A stretch of 40,228 nucleotides of DNA, taken from contig JAJYVX010000002.1 in assembly GCA_021791795.1 (NCBI GenBank), positions 21,841-62,068 of the forward strand, read 5' to 3'. The position numbers and the translations under genes were made by a program. The notes beneath the pieces were generated by a model that was not told the origin of the DNA, made no database searches, and was given only the letters and a program-made list of their open reading frames with translations. Of the stretch, positions 12,262 through 22,862 are shown piece after piece; the stretch's first letter is position 1; the number at the start of each line of letters is the position of its first letter. Origin of the DNA: Actinomycetes bacterium (GTDB lineage: Bacteria; Actinomycetota; Acidimicrobiia; Acidimicrobiales; Bog-793).

Positions 12262-13949
12262 CCGATCGGAAGCCGCCACGGGGGCGGCAAGAGGACAGTC
12301 GAGGCGGCGGTAGCCGCGACGACCGGTACCGCGGCGCCAGCAGCCGCGGGGCCAGCAGCCGCGACGACCGGTACCGCGACGCCAGCAGCCGCGGGGCCAG
12401 CAGCCGCGACGACCGGTACCGCGACGCCAGCAGCCGCGGGGCCAGCAGCCGCGACGACCGATACCGCGGCGCCAGCAGCCGCGGCGACCGATATCGCGAC
12501 GCCAGCAGCCGCGACCCCAGCAGCCGCGACGACCGATACCGCGGCGCCAGAAGCCGCGAGGACCGATACGGTCGCGAGGACCGAGTTGGACGCAACAGGA
12601 TTGGCGGCGAGCGCTCCGGTGCTCCCCGTCGGTCCGGCGGCGGCAGGCCAGGCTCGACTCGTTCGTCTGGCTGGGAGGCGGAGCGGAGCGGCCCCGGCGA
12701 CCGGAGCGGCTCGTCGACCGGGAGGGCGAGCTTCGGCCGTGGCGAGGCGCGCGGCGCCTCACGCGAAGGCACGCGAGGAGCAGCCGGGTCGAGCCGAGGC
12801 GAGCGGGGTGCTGGCGACAGGTCGCGCAACGGTAGGCCATTGAGAGGCGCTCCCGCACCGCCACGGAGTCCGGAGGGCCAGGTCTGGGGCCGCCTCGCCC
12901 GCTCTGGTGGCGGCTTTCGCGAGACGGGTCAGGGGTCCGACAGGAGCTTTGGAGAGGGCAGGCCCGCGAGGCCACGTGATGGCCGAGACGGAGATCGCAC
13001 GGGTGGCCGGCCGAGGGAGCAGGACCGCGTCGGGGGCCGGGACGAGTACCCCCGCTCGGTAGGGAGGGCGGCCACGGTGGGACGGAACCTCTTCACACCA
13101 ACCCCGCGGAGTCAGGGGCGGATGGGACCAGGACGCGGCAGTCGGCCGCCGGCGGGTCGAGATGCCAAGCCAACCGGACCGCGGGCCGACGTCCGCGGTC
13201 TCGGCGGTGAGCAGGTCGAGGGTCGCCAGGCTGTGCGGGAGCTTCTCGCGGCCGGGCTCCGGCCGGTACGCGAGATCTGGCTGACCGAGGGCAGCGACCC
13301 CGCGGCGATCCTCGGGGAGATCGATGCGCTGGCGCGGGAGCAGAAAGTCCCGGTTCGCCTCGTGTCGCCCCGGAGGCTCGAGTCAGTGCAGGCGACCGAG
13401 ACACCCCAGGGCGTGGTGGCGTTCGCCACGCCGCTCGAGACGCGAACGCTCGAAGAGCTCGCAACACAGGACGCTCCTGAGGAGGGCGCCTTCCTCGTCG
13501 TCCTCGACGGGGTGACGGATCCGCAGAACCTCGGTGCAGTGATCCGGAGTGCCGAATGCGCCGGGGCGTCGGGAATCGTTCTGCCTCGGCACAGGGCGGC
13601 CCACGTCACACCTGCCGTGACGAAAGCGGCGGCCGGGGCGGTCGAGTACATCCGCTTCGCCCTTGTGGCAGGGGTGCCGAGCGCCTTGCAGCAGTTGGGA
13701 GAGCTTGCGGTGACGACCGTCGGCCTCGACGAGCGGGCGGAGAAGAGCATCTTCGACCTCGAGCTCGGTTCGGGGCCGATCGCGCTCGTGCTCGGAGCCG
13801 AGGGAACCGGCATCGCCCAGCTCGCCCGCCGCCGATGCGACGTGCTCGCACATGTGCCGCTCACCGGGAAGATCCCCTCCCTGAACGTAGCGGCTGCAGG
13901 GGCGGTGGCCTGTTTCGAGGTGGCTCGCCAGCGGGCGGCGCACGGCTAG
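12258..13949 (+). CDS. rlmB: 23S rRNA (guanosine-2'-O-)-methyltransferase RlmB / TrmH (SpoU) family with a long low-complexity N-terminus
   Basis: C-terminal SpoU domain: EQVEGRQAVRELL, VVLDGVTDPQNLGAVIRSAECAGASGIVLP, LVLGAEGTGIAQLARRRCD, IPSLNVAAAGAVACFE. About 310 aa of Arg/Ser/Gly/Asp-rich N-terminus. Confidence 0.92.
   Translation: MTDRKPPRGRQEDSRGGGSRDDRYRGASSRGASSRDDRYRDASSRGASSRDDRYRDASSRGASSRDDRYRGASSRGDRYRDASSRDPSSRDDRYRGARSREDRYGREDRVGRNRIGGERSGAPRRSGGGRPGSTRSSGWEAERSGPGDRSGSSTGRASFGRGEARGASREGTRGAAGSSRGERGAGDRSRNGRPLRGAPAPPRSPEGQVWGRLARSGGGFRETGQGSDRSFGEGRPARPRDGRDGDRTGGRPREQDRVGGRDEYPRSVGRAATVGRNLFTPTPRSQGRMGPGRGSRPPAGRDAKPTGPRADVRGLGGEQVEGRQAVRELLAAGLRPVREIWLTEGSDPAAILGEIDALAREQKVPVRLVSPRRLESVQATETPQGVVAFATPLETRTLEELATQDAPEEGAFLVVLDGVTDPQNLGAVIRSAECAGASGIVLPRHRAAHVTPAVTKAAAGAVEYIRFALVAGVPSALQQLGELAVTTVGLDERAEKSIFDLELGSGPIALVLGAEGTGIAQLARRRCDVLAHVPLTGKIPSLNVAAAGAVACFEVARQRAAHG
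12318..12575 (+). repeat. 45-bp coding tandem repeat (DDRYR[D/G]ASSRGASSR) with 30-bp variant units
   Basis: Direct reading: GACGACCGGTACCGCGACGCCAGCAGCCGCGGGGCCAGCAGCCGC repeated in units at 12318, 12363, 12408, 12453 (short), 12483 and 12528 (short). Confidence 0.92.
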
Positions 13950-13968
13950 GCTAGGGCTGACCGGCTGG

Positions 13969-14649
13969 GTGCCTGAGGGGTACAGAACGGGCCAAGCCCG
14001 GTTCGTTCCGCCCGCTGGCTCCGAGGCCGGATGGATCCTCTGCCGGCGGGTGCACCCCGATGACGCGTCTGCCCTCTACGAGGCGATAAGCGTTTCGCTC
14101 GACCACCTCAGGCCGTGGATGCCTTGGGCAGAGGGCTACACACGTGAGGCGGCACGTCAGTTCGTCGACCGGAACGCCTCCGCCGAGCCGGGCGAAGCAG
14201 TCTCTGACTCGCCCTACGTCGTAGCGGACCGGGCTGGGCAGGTCCTCGGCTTGTGTGGGCTGCACGCCCGACTCGGGCCGGGTCGCCTCGAGATCGGCTA
14301 CTGGGTCGACATCCGGCACACCCGCCGCGGGGTCGCCACGCTGTCCGCCGCGATGCTGACGGAGCTCGCCTTCAGCATCCCGCAGATCGAGGCTGTCGAG
14401 ATCCATCACGACGAGGCGAACCGACTGAGCGGTCTCGTACCAGCAAGGCTCGGGTTCGAGCGCACAGCGACGGTCAGCTCCCCGCGCCGAGCACCCGGGG
14501 AGAGCGGAGTCGAGTGGCAGTGGTGTCTCAGCCGGGAAGAGTGGCCGGGAAGCCCCGCTGCACGACTGCTCGCGGATGTCCGCGCCACGCCCTCGGCGAG
14601 CGCCCCCGCCGCCCGTGCCGCTGGCTCGGCTGGCGAGGTTGGCCCGTGA
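13969..14649 (+). CDS. GNAT family N-acetyltransferase (RimJ/RimL-like)
   Basis: LCRRVHPDDASALYEAISVSLDHLRPWMPWA...; GYWVDIRHTRRGVATLSAAMLTELAF acetyl-CoA binding region. Confidence 0.88.
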   Translation: MPEGYRTGQARFVPPAGSEAGWILCRRVHPDDASALYEAISVSLDHLRPWMPWAEGYTREAARQFVDRNASAEPGEAVSDSPYVVADRAGQVLGLCGLHARLGPGRLEIGYWVDIRHTRRGVATLSAAMLTELAFSIPQIEAVEIHHDEANRLSGLVPARLGFERTATVSSPRRAPGESGVEWQWCLSREEWPGSPAARLLADVRATPSASAPAARAAGSAGEVGP

Positions 14650-14743
14650 CGACGCCCCCGAGACGTCCTCATCGCGCATCTGGACGTCGCGGGACGACCT
14701 GAGAGGCTCGCCTACACTTCGCTCGGAGGAGGGTCGGAGCGTG

Positions 14744-15829
14744 ATGCCAGCCGGGGCGCAGGAAGAAGGCGCCACGACCAGCGTCGACCCGGCAGCCGCG
14801 CGCCCGGAGCGCCAGCCGCTCGCCGGCGTGGCGGCAGCCGGAGCAGCGGCCGCAGGCTGGGGAGTCGCCGCCGTCTTCGTCAGGCTCGCGCACGACGGAC
14901 CGCTAGTGCTCACCGAGTACCGGCTGGCGCTGGCGGCCCTCCTTCTGATCGGAATGCTCCTCGTGAGGCACCGGCACCGAGGGCAGAGCCGTCGAGGGCA
15001 GAGCCGTCCGGGAGCGCAGAGTGGTCTGCGCCTCGCCGACCTCCGGCTCGTCGTGCTCGGCGGAACGCTGCTCGCCGCGGACATGGCCTGCTTCTTCAGC
15101 TCGATCGAGCGGACGAGCATCGCCGACGCATCGGTGATCAGTGCTCTGCAGCCGGCTCTCGTGATGCTGGTCGCCGGCCCACTCTTCAAGGAACGGGTCC
15201 GCGCCGCTGACGTCGCATGCACGGCCGTCGCCATCGCCGGCGTGAGCGTCGTCGTGGTCGGAGGAGGGTTACCGACCGCAAGCGGCCTCGCCGGCGACTT
15301 GCTCGCCGTGGTGTCGCTGCTCGCCTGGACCGCCTACTTCCTCGTGTCGAAGCGTGCTCGACAGGACGTCGGCGCCCTCGAGTACACGTTCGGAGTGACG
15401 GCGGTAGCGACCGTTGTTGTGCTGCCTCTCCTGGCGCTTTCGCGCGAGCCGATGGTGGTCACCCGGGCGGACACATGGCTTTGGATCGCTCTACTGGCGG
15501 TGGTTCCTGGCTCCGCGCATCTACTCATCAATTGGGCGCACCGAGTCGTCGACGTGTCCGTCTCTTCCGTCGTCGGCTCGAGCAACCCGCTCTTTGCCGC
15601 CGCCGCCGCCTGGCTCGTTCTCGGCCAGCGGCTCATGGTGGTCCAGATCGTCGGCGGCGTCGTGGCTATCGTCGCCATCGGCTTCGTGGCGGGGCGCCGG
15701 CGCCTCCCGTCCTCCGGCGCGGCTCTCGAGCCGGGTCTGGTCGAGGTGATCCCGTCCCACGGGAGTCGGGATGCTCGGGTGTCGAAAACGAGGATCCGCT
15801 GGCGTGACGCTTCGGTTAGGCGCGGATGA
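14744..15829 (+). CDS. EamA/DMT-family transporter
   Basis: About ten hydrophobic segments in two halves; SSIERTSIADASVISALQPALVMLVAGPLFKERV. ATG at 14744 (or GTG 14741) chosen over the ORF-track start. Confidence 0.88.
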   Translation: MPAGAQEEGATTSVDPAAARPERQPLAGVAAAGAAAAGWGVAAVFVRLAHDGPLVLTEYRLALAALLLIGMLLVRHRHRGQSRRGQSRPGAQSGLRLADLRLVVLGGTLLAADMACFFSSIERTSIADASVISALQPALVMLVAGPLFKERVRAADVACTAVAIAGVSVVVVGGGLPTASGLAGDLLAVVSLLAWTAYFLVSKRARQDVGALEYTFGVTAVATVVVLPLLALSREPMVVTRADTWLWIALLAVVPGSAHLLINWAHRVVDVSVSSVVGSSNPLFAAAAAWLVLGQRLMVVQIVGGVVAIVAIGFVAGRRRLPSSGAALEPGLVEVIPSHGSRDARVSKTRIRWRDASVRRG

Positions 15830-15922
15830 CGCAGGCAAGAGGCTGAGTGGAGCTGGATCCGAGCGAGACCACCTCCGGCAGCTCGGCGGGCGACAAGCGG
15901 GCAAGAAGCTCGCGATCGCTGT

Positions 15923-16560
15923 TCATGGCTGAATTCGCCGGTATGTCCAGGCGACGAGCGAGGTGCTCGCCCCCCTTTCGTAGAAGAGGCGCCGGTGGAG
16001 ACGCTCGTCGGATCCCTCCCAGAACTCCATGGTGCTCGGCGACAAGCGGTACGCGTGGTAGGTCGGCGGACGGTCGAGGGAGCGACCCGATCGCAGCAGC
16101 TCGGCGACGGCGGACTGCAGGCGCTCCTCGTCTTCGAGGAGAGCTCCCTGTTCCGAGACGATGGCAGCCGCGCGATTCGCGAAAGGACGTCTCTCCCACA
16201 TCACATCGCTCAACGAGGGATCGAGCGGCTCCGCCACCCCCGTCGCCGTCACCTGCCGGTGGACCTCGCGCCAGTACAGCGCGACGGCAGCGAAGGGATT
16301 CTCGGCGAGCTCGACTCCCTTGCGACTGTATGACTGGCTCTCGAAGAGGAGCCCGTCTCCGTCGTGTCCCTTCAGGATGACGGTGCGTGCCGACGGCCTG
16401 GCCGCTGCCGACGCAGTCGCCAGCGTCATGCAGTCCGGGAAGAGGACACCCTCGTCTCTCGCGCGTGCGAGCCACGAAGCGAAGAGAACGAGCGGGTCGG
16501 ACGGCGGGTCTTCGAGCCCCCAGGACCCGGCGGCCTTGCCCGGTTCCCGAGCCGGGGAGG

Positions 16561-16564
<4 letters not shown>
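15923..16564 (-). CDS. pdxH: pyridoxamine 5'-phosphate oxidase family protein (PdxH-like)
   Basis: DPLVLFASWLARARDEG...MTLATASAAARPSARTVILKGHDGDGLLFESQSYSRKGVELAENPFAAVALYWREVHRQVTATGVAEPL...FWEGSDERLHRRLFYERG. No ATG/GTG/TTG at the expected start; CTG at 16564 overlaps the gltA stop. Confidence 0.88.
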
Positions 16565-17829
<1,265 letters not shown>

Positions 17830-17942
17830 TCCTGGGACCTCCAGTCGGGTACACCAGCGGACCTGGTCTTGCCCCATCCTACGGTCGGTCTCCGCTATTT
17901 CGAGCCCGCGACGAGGAGCCGCGAGCCGCAGAACGCGCCCGC

Positions 17943-18719
17943 TCAGCCTGTCGAAGAGAGACGTTTGGCGAGGAAGTCGGCTGTCCCGAGGAACTCATCC
18001 TCCGGAACAGGACCGTGGCCGCCCATGTTGGCGTGCAGGCGCTTGTCGTCGGTCCCGATGGCTCCGAAGAGCTCGAGAGCGCTCGCGATGGGGAAGAGCT
18101 GGTCCGACCACTGAGCGAGGAAGAGCACAGCGCAGGTGACGCTGCCGGCATCGGTGGCGATACGGTCCCGGGTCGGCCCGGTGAGGCCCATGAGCCCGAG
18201 AACCGCCGCACTCACCCGCTTGTCGGCGGCCACGAAAGGAAGCCCGAGGATCGTGCCCATCGATAGACCCCAGTAGCCGACGGGCAGCCTGATCTCGTCG
18301 AGCAGTAGCAGCTCGTCAAGGGCCGCGCTCCAGTCGCCGACCATCTTGTCGGTGAGATCCGCCTCACTCGACCACACGCGCACGAAGTCGAGGAACTGCA
18401 GCCGTCCGTCGTTGCCGCTGTCCTGCCGCCGGTCGCCGTGCACGGGACCGTCGATCGCAGCGGCCGAGAGCGAGTGTGCGAGCACGAGGTGGCGGGCGAG
18501 GTGCCTCACGTAATCCTGCTGCTTGCTGCCCGACGCGCCATGCCCGATGAGCACGAGAGGTGTTCCTCGGACGTCTCCCTCCCGGGCCGGTCCACCTGCA
18601 GCGCCCGGCTCGTCTGCACCCGGTGTCCAGAGCCCGCCGGGAATCTCGCCATTCGGGCCGTCCACACGGAACTCTCGGTAGCGGACGCCGCCGCCGAGGC
18701 GATCTGACACGAACCGCAT
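17943..18719 (-). CDS. alpha/beta hydrolase
   Basis: LVLIGHGASGSKQQDYVRHLA and GYWGLSMGTILGLPF nucleophile elbow (GLSMG). Confidence 0.82.
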   Translation of the reverse strand: MRFVSDRLGGGVRYREFRVDGPNGEIPGGLWTPGADEPGAAGGPAREGDVRGTPLVLIGHGASGSKQQDYVRHLARHLVLAHSLSAAAIDGPVHGDRRQDSGNDGRLQFLDFVRVWSSEADLTDKMVGDWSAALDELLLLDEIRLPVGYWGLSMGTILGLPFVAADKRVSAAVLGLMGLTGPTRDRIATDAGSVTCAVLFLAQWSDQLFPIASALELFGAIGTDDKRLHANMGGHGPVPEDEFLGTADFLAKRLSSTG

Positions 18720-19186
18720 CAGCCGCCTGTCAGGGAATACCGGTACACGTTCGTCTCCCGCTTGACGAAACCGAGCTTCGTGTACAAGCGGTTAGCGTCC
18801 TCTCTAGTCGGCCTCGACGTGAGGTCGACGTTGCGGGCGCCGCGCCGTGTCGCCTCGACGAGGGCCGCCTTCACGAGCGCAGAGCCGGCACCGCCTCCCC
18901 TCAGATTCTCGTCGACGACCACGTCCTCGATGACGGCGTGCAGCCCCGTCGGGATGCGGTAGGTGACGAGGGTGAGCATTCCGGCGAGATCCGTCGAGGG
19001 GGCCCCCGCGGCCGTCTCGGAGAGGAAGGCGAGGAAGAGGACGCTCCCGGGTGAGGAGGCGATGTCGGCCAGCTGCTCGAGGCTAGGTACGGCCGCCGTG
19101 GACGAGAGCTGAGGGACGAGCCGCCCGACCTGCTCGGCCAGCCAGCCGGTCACCTCGCCCGCCTGGCGGACGACGACCTCGCTCAT
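18719..19186 (-). CDS. GNAT family N-acetyltransferase
   Basis: AVIEDVVVDENLRGGGAGSALVKAALVEATRRGARNVDLTSRPTREDANRLYTKLGFVKRETNVYRY. Confidence 0.88.
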   Translation of the reverse strand: MSEVVVRQAGEVTGWLAEQVGRLVPQLSSTAAVPSLEQLADIASSPGSVLFLAFLSETAAGAPSTDLAGMLTLVTYRIPTGLHAVIEDVVVDENLRGGGAGSALVKAALVEATRRGARNVDLTSRPTREDANRLYTKLGFVKRETNVYRYSLTGG

Positions 19187-19929
19187 CGGCCGGTCCCCCC
19201 GCCCTTTTGCGCCCCGTCCCGCCCGGAGCGCCACACCGGACGGCGCGGCCGGTCGAAGAGGACCTCGCGCGTCTCGTTCCTGATGCTGGCGAAAGCGTGC
19301 TCCTTCCACATGCCTGCACCGGCGAGGGGTGCCGGGAGCGCGTCCTCGGCGAACCAGCCGACGTCCCGGCACTCGAGGGGATGAGCCTTGAGGGCACCGC
19401 CGACGGGCCGGAGCAGGAACACGAGCGAGTACAGGGGCACCTGGCTGATCCCGACCCTCAGGCCGTCGAGCACCATGACGAGGCGATCGGGCTCTGACTC
19501 GATTCCCGTCTCCTCGCGGACCTCTTTCACGGCAACCTCGACGGCCGAGTACCCGACATCGGCCCAGCCCGTCGGGTAGAGCCAGACGCCCGAGTCTGCC
19601 CTCTGCACGAGAAGGATCCTGTCCGTGCCGTCGCCGACGACGGCGCCGACTGCGACCTTGGGCGTGACGTAACCGGCGACTCCCGACCCGACACCCTTCA
19701 GCCATTCGTTGACTATGCCGGACGCCAATCGCTGCCCGACCGCCTGACCCTCTGCCTCGAGCGAGTCGGCGGCAGTGGCCCTGATCTCGCCCGCGACCTT
19801 GAGCACCTCCTCGAAGCGTTCGCGCTCGTAGAGGCTCTCCGTGAAGCCGAGGCCCGTGCGGGCTATGGCCGCGAGGGACTCACTCCAGCGCACAAGGTCC
19901 AGGCTCGAGGGGCCACGAGCATCGGCCAC
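19183..19929 (-). CDS. NUDIX hydrolase with Nudix_N_2-like N-terminus
   Basis: LDLVRWSESLAAIARTGLGFTESLYERERFEEVL N-domain; GWADVGYSAVEVAVKEVREETGI Nudix box; overlaps the GNAT gene by 4 nt. Confidence 0.88.
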   Translation of the reverse strand: MADARGPSSLDLVRWSESLAAIARTGLGFTESLYERERFEEVLKVAGEIRATAADSLEAEGQAVGQRLASGIVNEWLKGVGSGVAGYVTPKVAVGAVVGDGTDRILLVQRADSGVWLYPTGWADVGYSAVEVAVKEVREETGIESEPDRLVMVLDGLRVGISQVPLYSLVFLLRPVGGALKAHPLECRDVGWFAEDALPAPLAGAGMWKEHAFASIRNETREVLFDRPRRPVWRSGRDGAQKGGGTGR

Positions 19930-19962
19930 GGGGCCCGACGCTACAGCCGTTGCCCGGTCGTA

Positions 19963-21075
19963 TCAGCCCGGCATCGAGCCGGTACCTGCTGGTTCTGTCT
20001 CCGGGTCTGCAGAAGACTGCCAGTCCGTCTCGGTCTCGGCCATCTCGTCCATCCCGATCGGGCCGCTCGACGCCCCGGCAAGGAACTGCCGGATCACGGG
20101 ATCCTTGCTGTCGCTCATCTCCTGCTTGGACCCGAAAGCCACAAGGTTGGAACGAAAGAGGACGCCGAGGTAGTCGGCCACCCTCATGACCGACGTGATG
20201 TTGTGCGTGATGATGAAGAAGGTCGCCCCTGTCTCTTTCTGGGCCGTGACGACCAGTTCGTCGAGGTATGCCACCCTCACCGGGTCGAGGCCGGAATCAG
20301 GTTCGTCGAACAGCACGATCTCGGGCTCGGTCACCATGGCTCTCGCAAGTCCGGCCCGCTTCTTCATCCCGCCTGACACCTCACCCGGAAGCTTGTTCAA
20401 ATGGCCGAGCAGACCGACCAGCTCGGCGTTCATGAGGACGAGCTGGCGGATCTCACGTTCGGACTTCCGCGTGTGCTCGCGCAGGGGGAAGGCGATGTTG
20501 TCGTAGAGGTTCATCGAGCCGAAGAGGGCGCCGTCCTGGAAGAGGACGCCGAACTTCTTGCGGATCCGATACAGGTCTGAGTGCCTCATTCCGACGATCG
20601 GCTCGCCGTCCACGTAGACCTGCCCGGCGTCCGGGATGAGAAGGCCGATGATGTTCTTCAGAAGGACCGACTTCCCGGTGCCCGACGGTCCGAGGATCGT
20701 CGTGATCTGCCCGCGCGGCACGTCGAAGGTGATGTCTTCGAGGACGGTGTGCGAGCCGAAGGACTTCGTGAGGCCCTGCACCGAGATGATGGCCCCCTCG
20801 GGCACCGTCCCGCGGTGGGCATCCCCGGCCTCACCGTGGGACGGCGACTCGGGCAGCTCCGGGTTCGTGCCGTTCGCGTGTGTCACCGTTGAGCTCACGT
20901 CGTAGGGAACTGGCCCGATCACCTCTTCTTGCGGTGTGGTGGCCGGCTCGGCGATGGTGATCTCGGCCCTGCGGCGCAGCACTATTCGAGGTCGATCCTT
21001 CCCGCCATCCCTACGAGCGAGAATGAGGTCCGTGTCACCCCCGAAGAGTGCCGCACATGAGCCGGCGAGCCGCAC
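19963..21075 (-). CDS. ABC transporter ATP-binding protein, Mkl/MlaF (MCE-associated) family
   Basis: GPSGTGKSVLLKNIIGLLIPDAG, LFQDGALFGSMNLYDNIAFPL, GEVSGGMKKRAGLARAM, DEPDSGLDPVR. Start uncertain; the first ~95 aa look non-conserved. Confidence 0.88.
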   Translation of the reverse strand: MRLAGSCAALFGGDTDLILARRDGGKDRPRIVLRRRAEITIAEPATTPQEEVIGPVPYDVSSTVTHANGTNPELPESPSHGEAGDAHRGTVPEGAIISVQGLTKSFGSHTVLEDITFDVPRGQITTILGPSGTGKSVLLKNIIGLLIPDAGQVYVDGEPIVGMRHSDLYRIRKKFGVLFQDGALFGSMNLYDNIAFPLREHTRKSEREIRQLVLMNAELVGLLGHLNKLPGEVSGGMKKRAGLARAMVTEPEIVLFDEPDSGLDPVRVAYLDELVVTAQKETGATFFIITHNITSVMRVADYLGVLFRSNLVAFGSKQEMSDSKDPVIRQFLAGASSGPIGMDEMAETETDWQSSADPETEPAGTGSMPG

Positions 21076-21267
21076 ACGGCCGATCTGCTGGCTGCACCCG
21101 CGAGGGCGCCCAATCCGCCGAGGCCGCCGAGCCCGCCGCTGTCGGGCCCGACACTGCCGATCCTTCCGAGCGGGCCTCCAATGCCGCGCAGGTGCTTCAA
21201 GGTCTTTTTCACCGTCTTCTCGACCGTCTTCGGCCGGCCGGCCGAGGCGGCTGCAGCCCGGAGAGCG

Positions 21268-22062
21268 TCAGGCGGAGTTCAGGTTGCCGGACCGGAGCCC
21301 TTCGAGGTCGAGCGTGACGTAGCGATATCCGGCCGCTTTCACGGCTGCCACCAGGGCCTCTCGCTCCTCGACGGCCTCGGCCAGGTCGGCGAGAGGAAGC
21401 TCGATCCTGGCGGAGTCGCCGTAGTGCCTCACCCTGAGAGCAGCAAAGCCAAGCCTGCGCAACCCGCTCTCCGCCCTCCCCACCCGGTCGAGCACCTCGA
21501 AGCTCACGGCCGTCCCGTAGGGGACGCGGGAGGCGAGGCAGGCGGCGGCGGGTTTTGCTGCGGTGCGCAGGCCGAGCTCGCGGGAGATGCTCCTCACCGC
21601 GTCCTTCGACAGCCCTGCCTCGACGAAGGGGAAGCGGGCTCCTCGTTCCCGGGCCGCCTCCTGGCCCGGCCGGTGGTCGGAGAGGTCGTCGGTGTTGACG
21701 CCGAGGACGACCGTTCCGCGGGTGGCGAAGCGTTCGAGGGCGTCCATGAGCTCGCTCTTGCAGTGGTAGCAGCGGTCCCGCCCGTTCGCCCTGTACTCCG
21801 GGCGGTCGAGCTCCCGCGTCGCGACCGGCTGCCAGTCGAGGTCCCACTCGGTCGCAAGGGCCCGGCAATCCTCGAGCTCTTCGGGGGCGAGCGAGGCAGA
21901 CACCGCCGTCACCGCCAGGCTCCGGCTCCGCCCGAGGCCACGGCGGGCGAGGTACGCGAGGAGCGCTGAATCCGCTCCCCCGGAGAAGCCCACCACCGCG
22001 CCCGGAAGTCCCTCGACCACACTCTCGAGGTCTGCGAGGGCGCTCGCGAGAGACCGTGGCAC
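21268..22062 (-). CDS. larE: ATP-dependent sacrificial sulfur transferase LarE (PP-loop)
   Basis: VVGFSGGADSALLAYLA PP-loop; DRCYHCKSELMDAL; AAKPAAACLASRVPYGTAVS. GTG start overlaps the upstream TAG stop by 1 nt. Confidence 0.92.
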   Translation of the reverse strand: MPRSLASALADLESVVEGLPGAVVGFSGGADSALLAYLARRGLGRSRSLAVTAVSASLAPEELEDCRALATEWDLDWQPVATRELDRPEYRANGRDRCYHCKSELMDALERFATRGTVVLGVNTDDLSDHRPGQEAARERGARFPFVEAGLSKDAVRSISRELGLRTAAKPAAACLASRVPYGTAVSFEVLDRVGRAESGLRRLGFAALRVRHYGDSARIELPLADLAEAVEEREALVAAVKAAGYRYVTLDLEGLRSGNLNSA

Positions 22063-22793
22063 TACTCGACCCCGATCTCCCGGAGCACGGCCTCCGGCTC
22101 TCCGACGAGACCGGTGTAGAAGGAACCGAACTCGGCGTAGAGGGCAGACGCCTCGTCGAAGCGCATCGTGTACACGCACTCCTTCAGGTCGTCCATCTGG
22201 ACGGCGAAGAGCGTGACCCCCCACTCGTAGTCGTCGACGCCCGTCGAACCGGTGACGAGCTGGAGCACCCTTCCCCTGAACTTGCGCCCCACCCCGCCGT
22301 GGCCGTACATCAGCTCGAGCCGGCGCTCGTAGGGGAGCGTGTACCAGTTCTCGGCCCCGGGTGCCCGGCGCTTGGACATCGGGTAGAAGCAGAAGGCCGG
22401 CTTCTCCGCCGGGGGCAGCTTCGGGTACAGGCGGGCCAGGCGCATCTCCTCGGGCGCGCCCGCTGCGTACTCGGAGACCTCGGTGAGCGAGAAGTACGAG
22501 TCGGCGACCTCGAGGCCGGCCTGCGCGAGCTCGGTCTGCAACCGCCGAAGCACCTGCAGGTCCGGGCCGAGAGCGAGCACGCACATGTCGGCCTTGTGGC
22601 CGACGATGGAGGTGGTCACGACCTGGTGCTCCTCTTTCGCCGCTCGGGCGATGGCATCAAGCGCACCGGTGGCGTCCGCACCGGGCCGCTGCCTGAGGAA
22701 TAGGTGGAGGACGTTCCAACCTGTCGCAGGACGTGGCCCCGAGTCCTCCTGCGCGGAACGCGACGCCGACGCCTCTCCGTCCTCGTCGATCAC
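22062..22793 (-). CDS. hemQ: chlorite dismutase-like heme protein / coproheme decarboxylase HemQ
   Basis: LARLYPKLPPAEKPAFCFYPMSKRRAPGAENWYTLPYERRLELMYGHGGVGRKFRGRVLQLVTGSTGVDDYEWGVTLFA; GTG at 22793 preferred over the ORF-track start at 22997. Confidence 0.93.
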   Translation of the reverse strand: MIDEDGEASASRSAQEDSGPRPATGWNVLHLFLRQRPGADATGALDAIARAAKEEHQVVTTSIVGHKADMCVLALGPDLQVLRRLQTELAQAGLEVADSYFSLTEVSEYAAGAPEEMRLARLYPKLPPAEKPAFCFYPMSKRRAPGAENWYTLPYERRLELMYGHGGVGRKFRGRVLQLVTGSTGVDDYEWGVTLFAVQMDDLKECVYTMRFDEASALYAEFGSFYTGLVGEPEAVLREIGVE

Positions 22794-22819
22794 GCGTCGA
22801 TCACACGCGCCAGTGTAAG

Positions 22820-22862
22820 GCTGCGCCGCTGCGCCGCTGCGCCGCTGCGCCGCTGCGCCGCT
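22820..22862. repeat. 8-bp tandem repeat (GCTGCGCC)x5 plus partial unit
   Basis: Direct reading: ggctgcgccgctgcgccgctgcgccgctgcgccgctgcgccgctcg. Confidence 0.95.

Noticed and set aside
12318-12575. Possible CRISPR-like array
   Set aside because: 45-bp units are contiguous without unique spacers and are in frame within the rlmB coding sequence.
11197-12975. 592-aa minus ORF with GCWRRGTGRRGCW repeats
   Set aside because: Antisense image of the rlmB coding repeat and of ispDF; no independent support.
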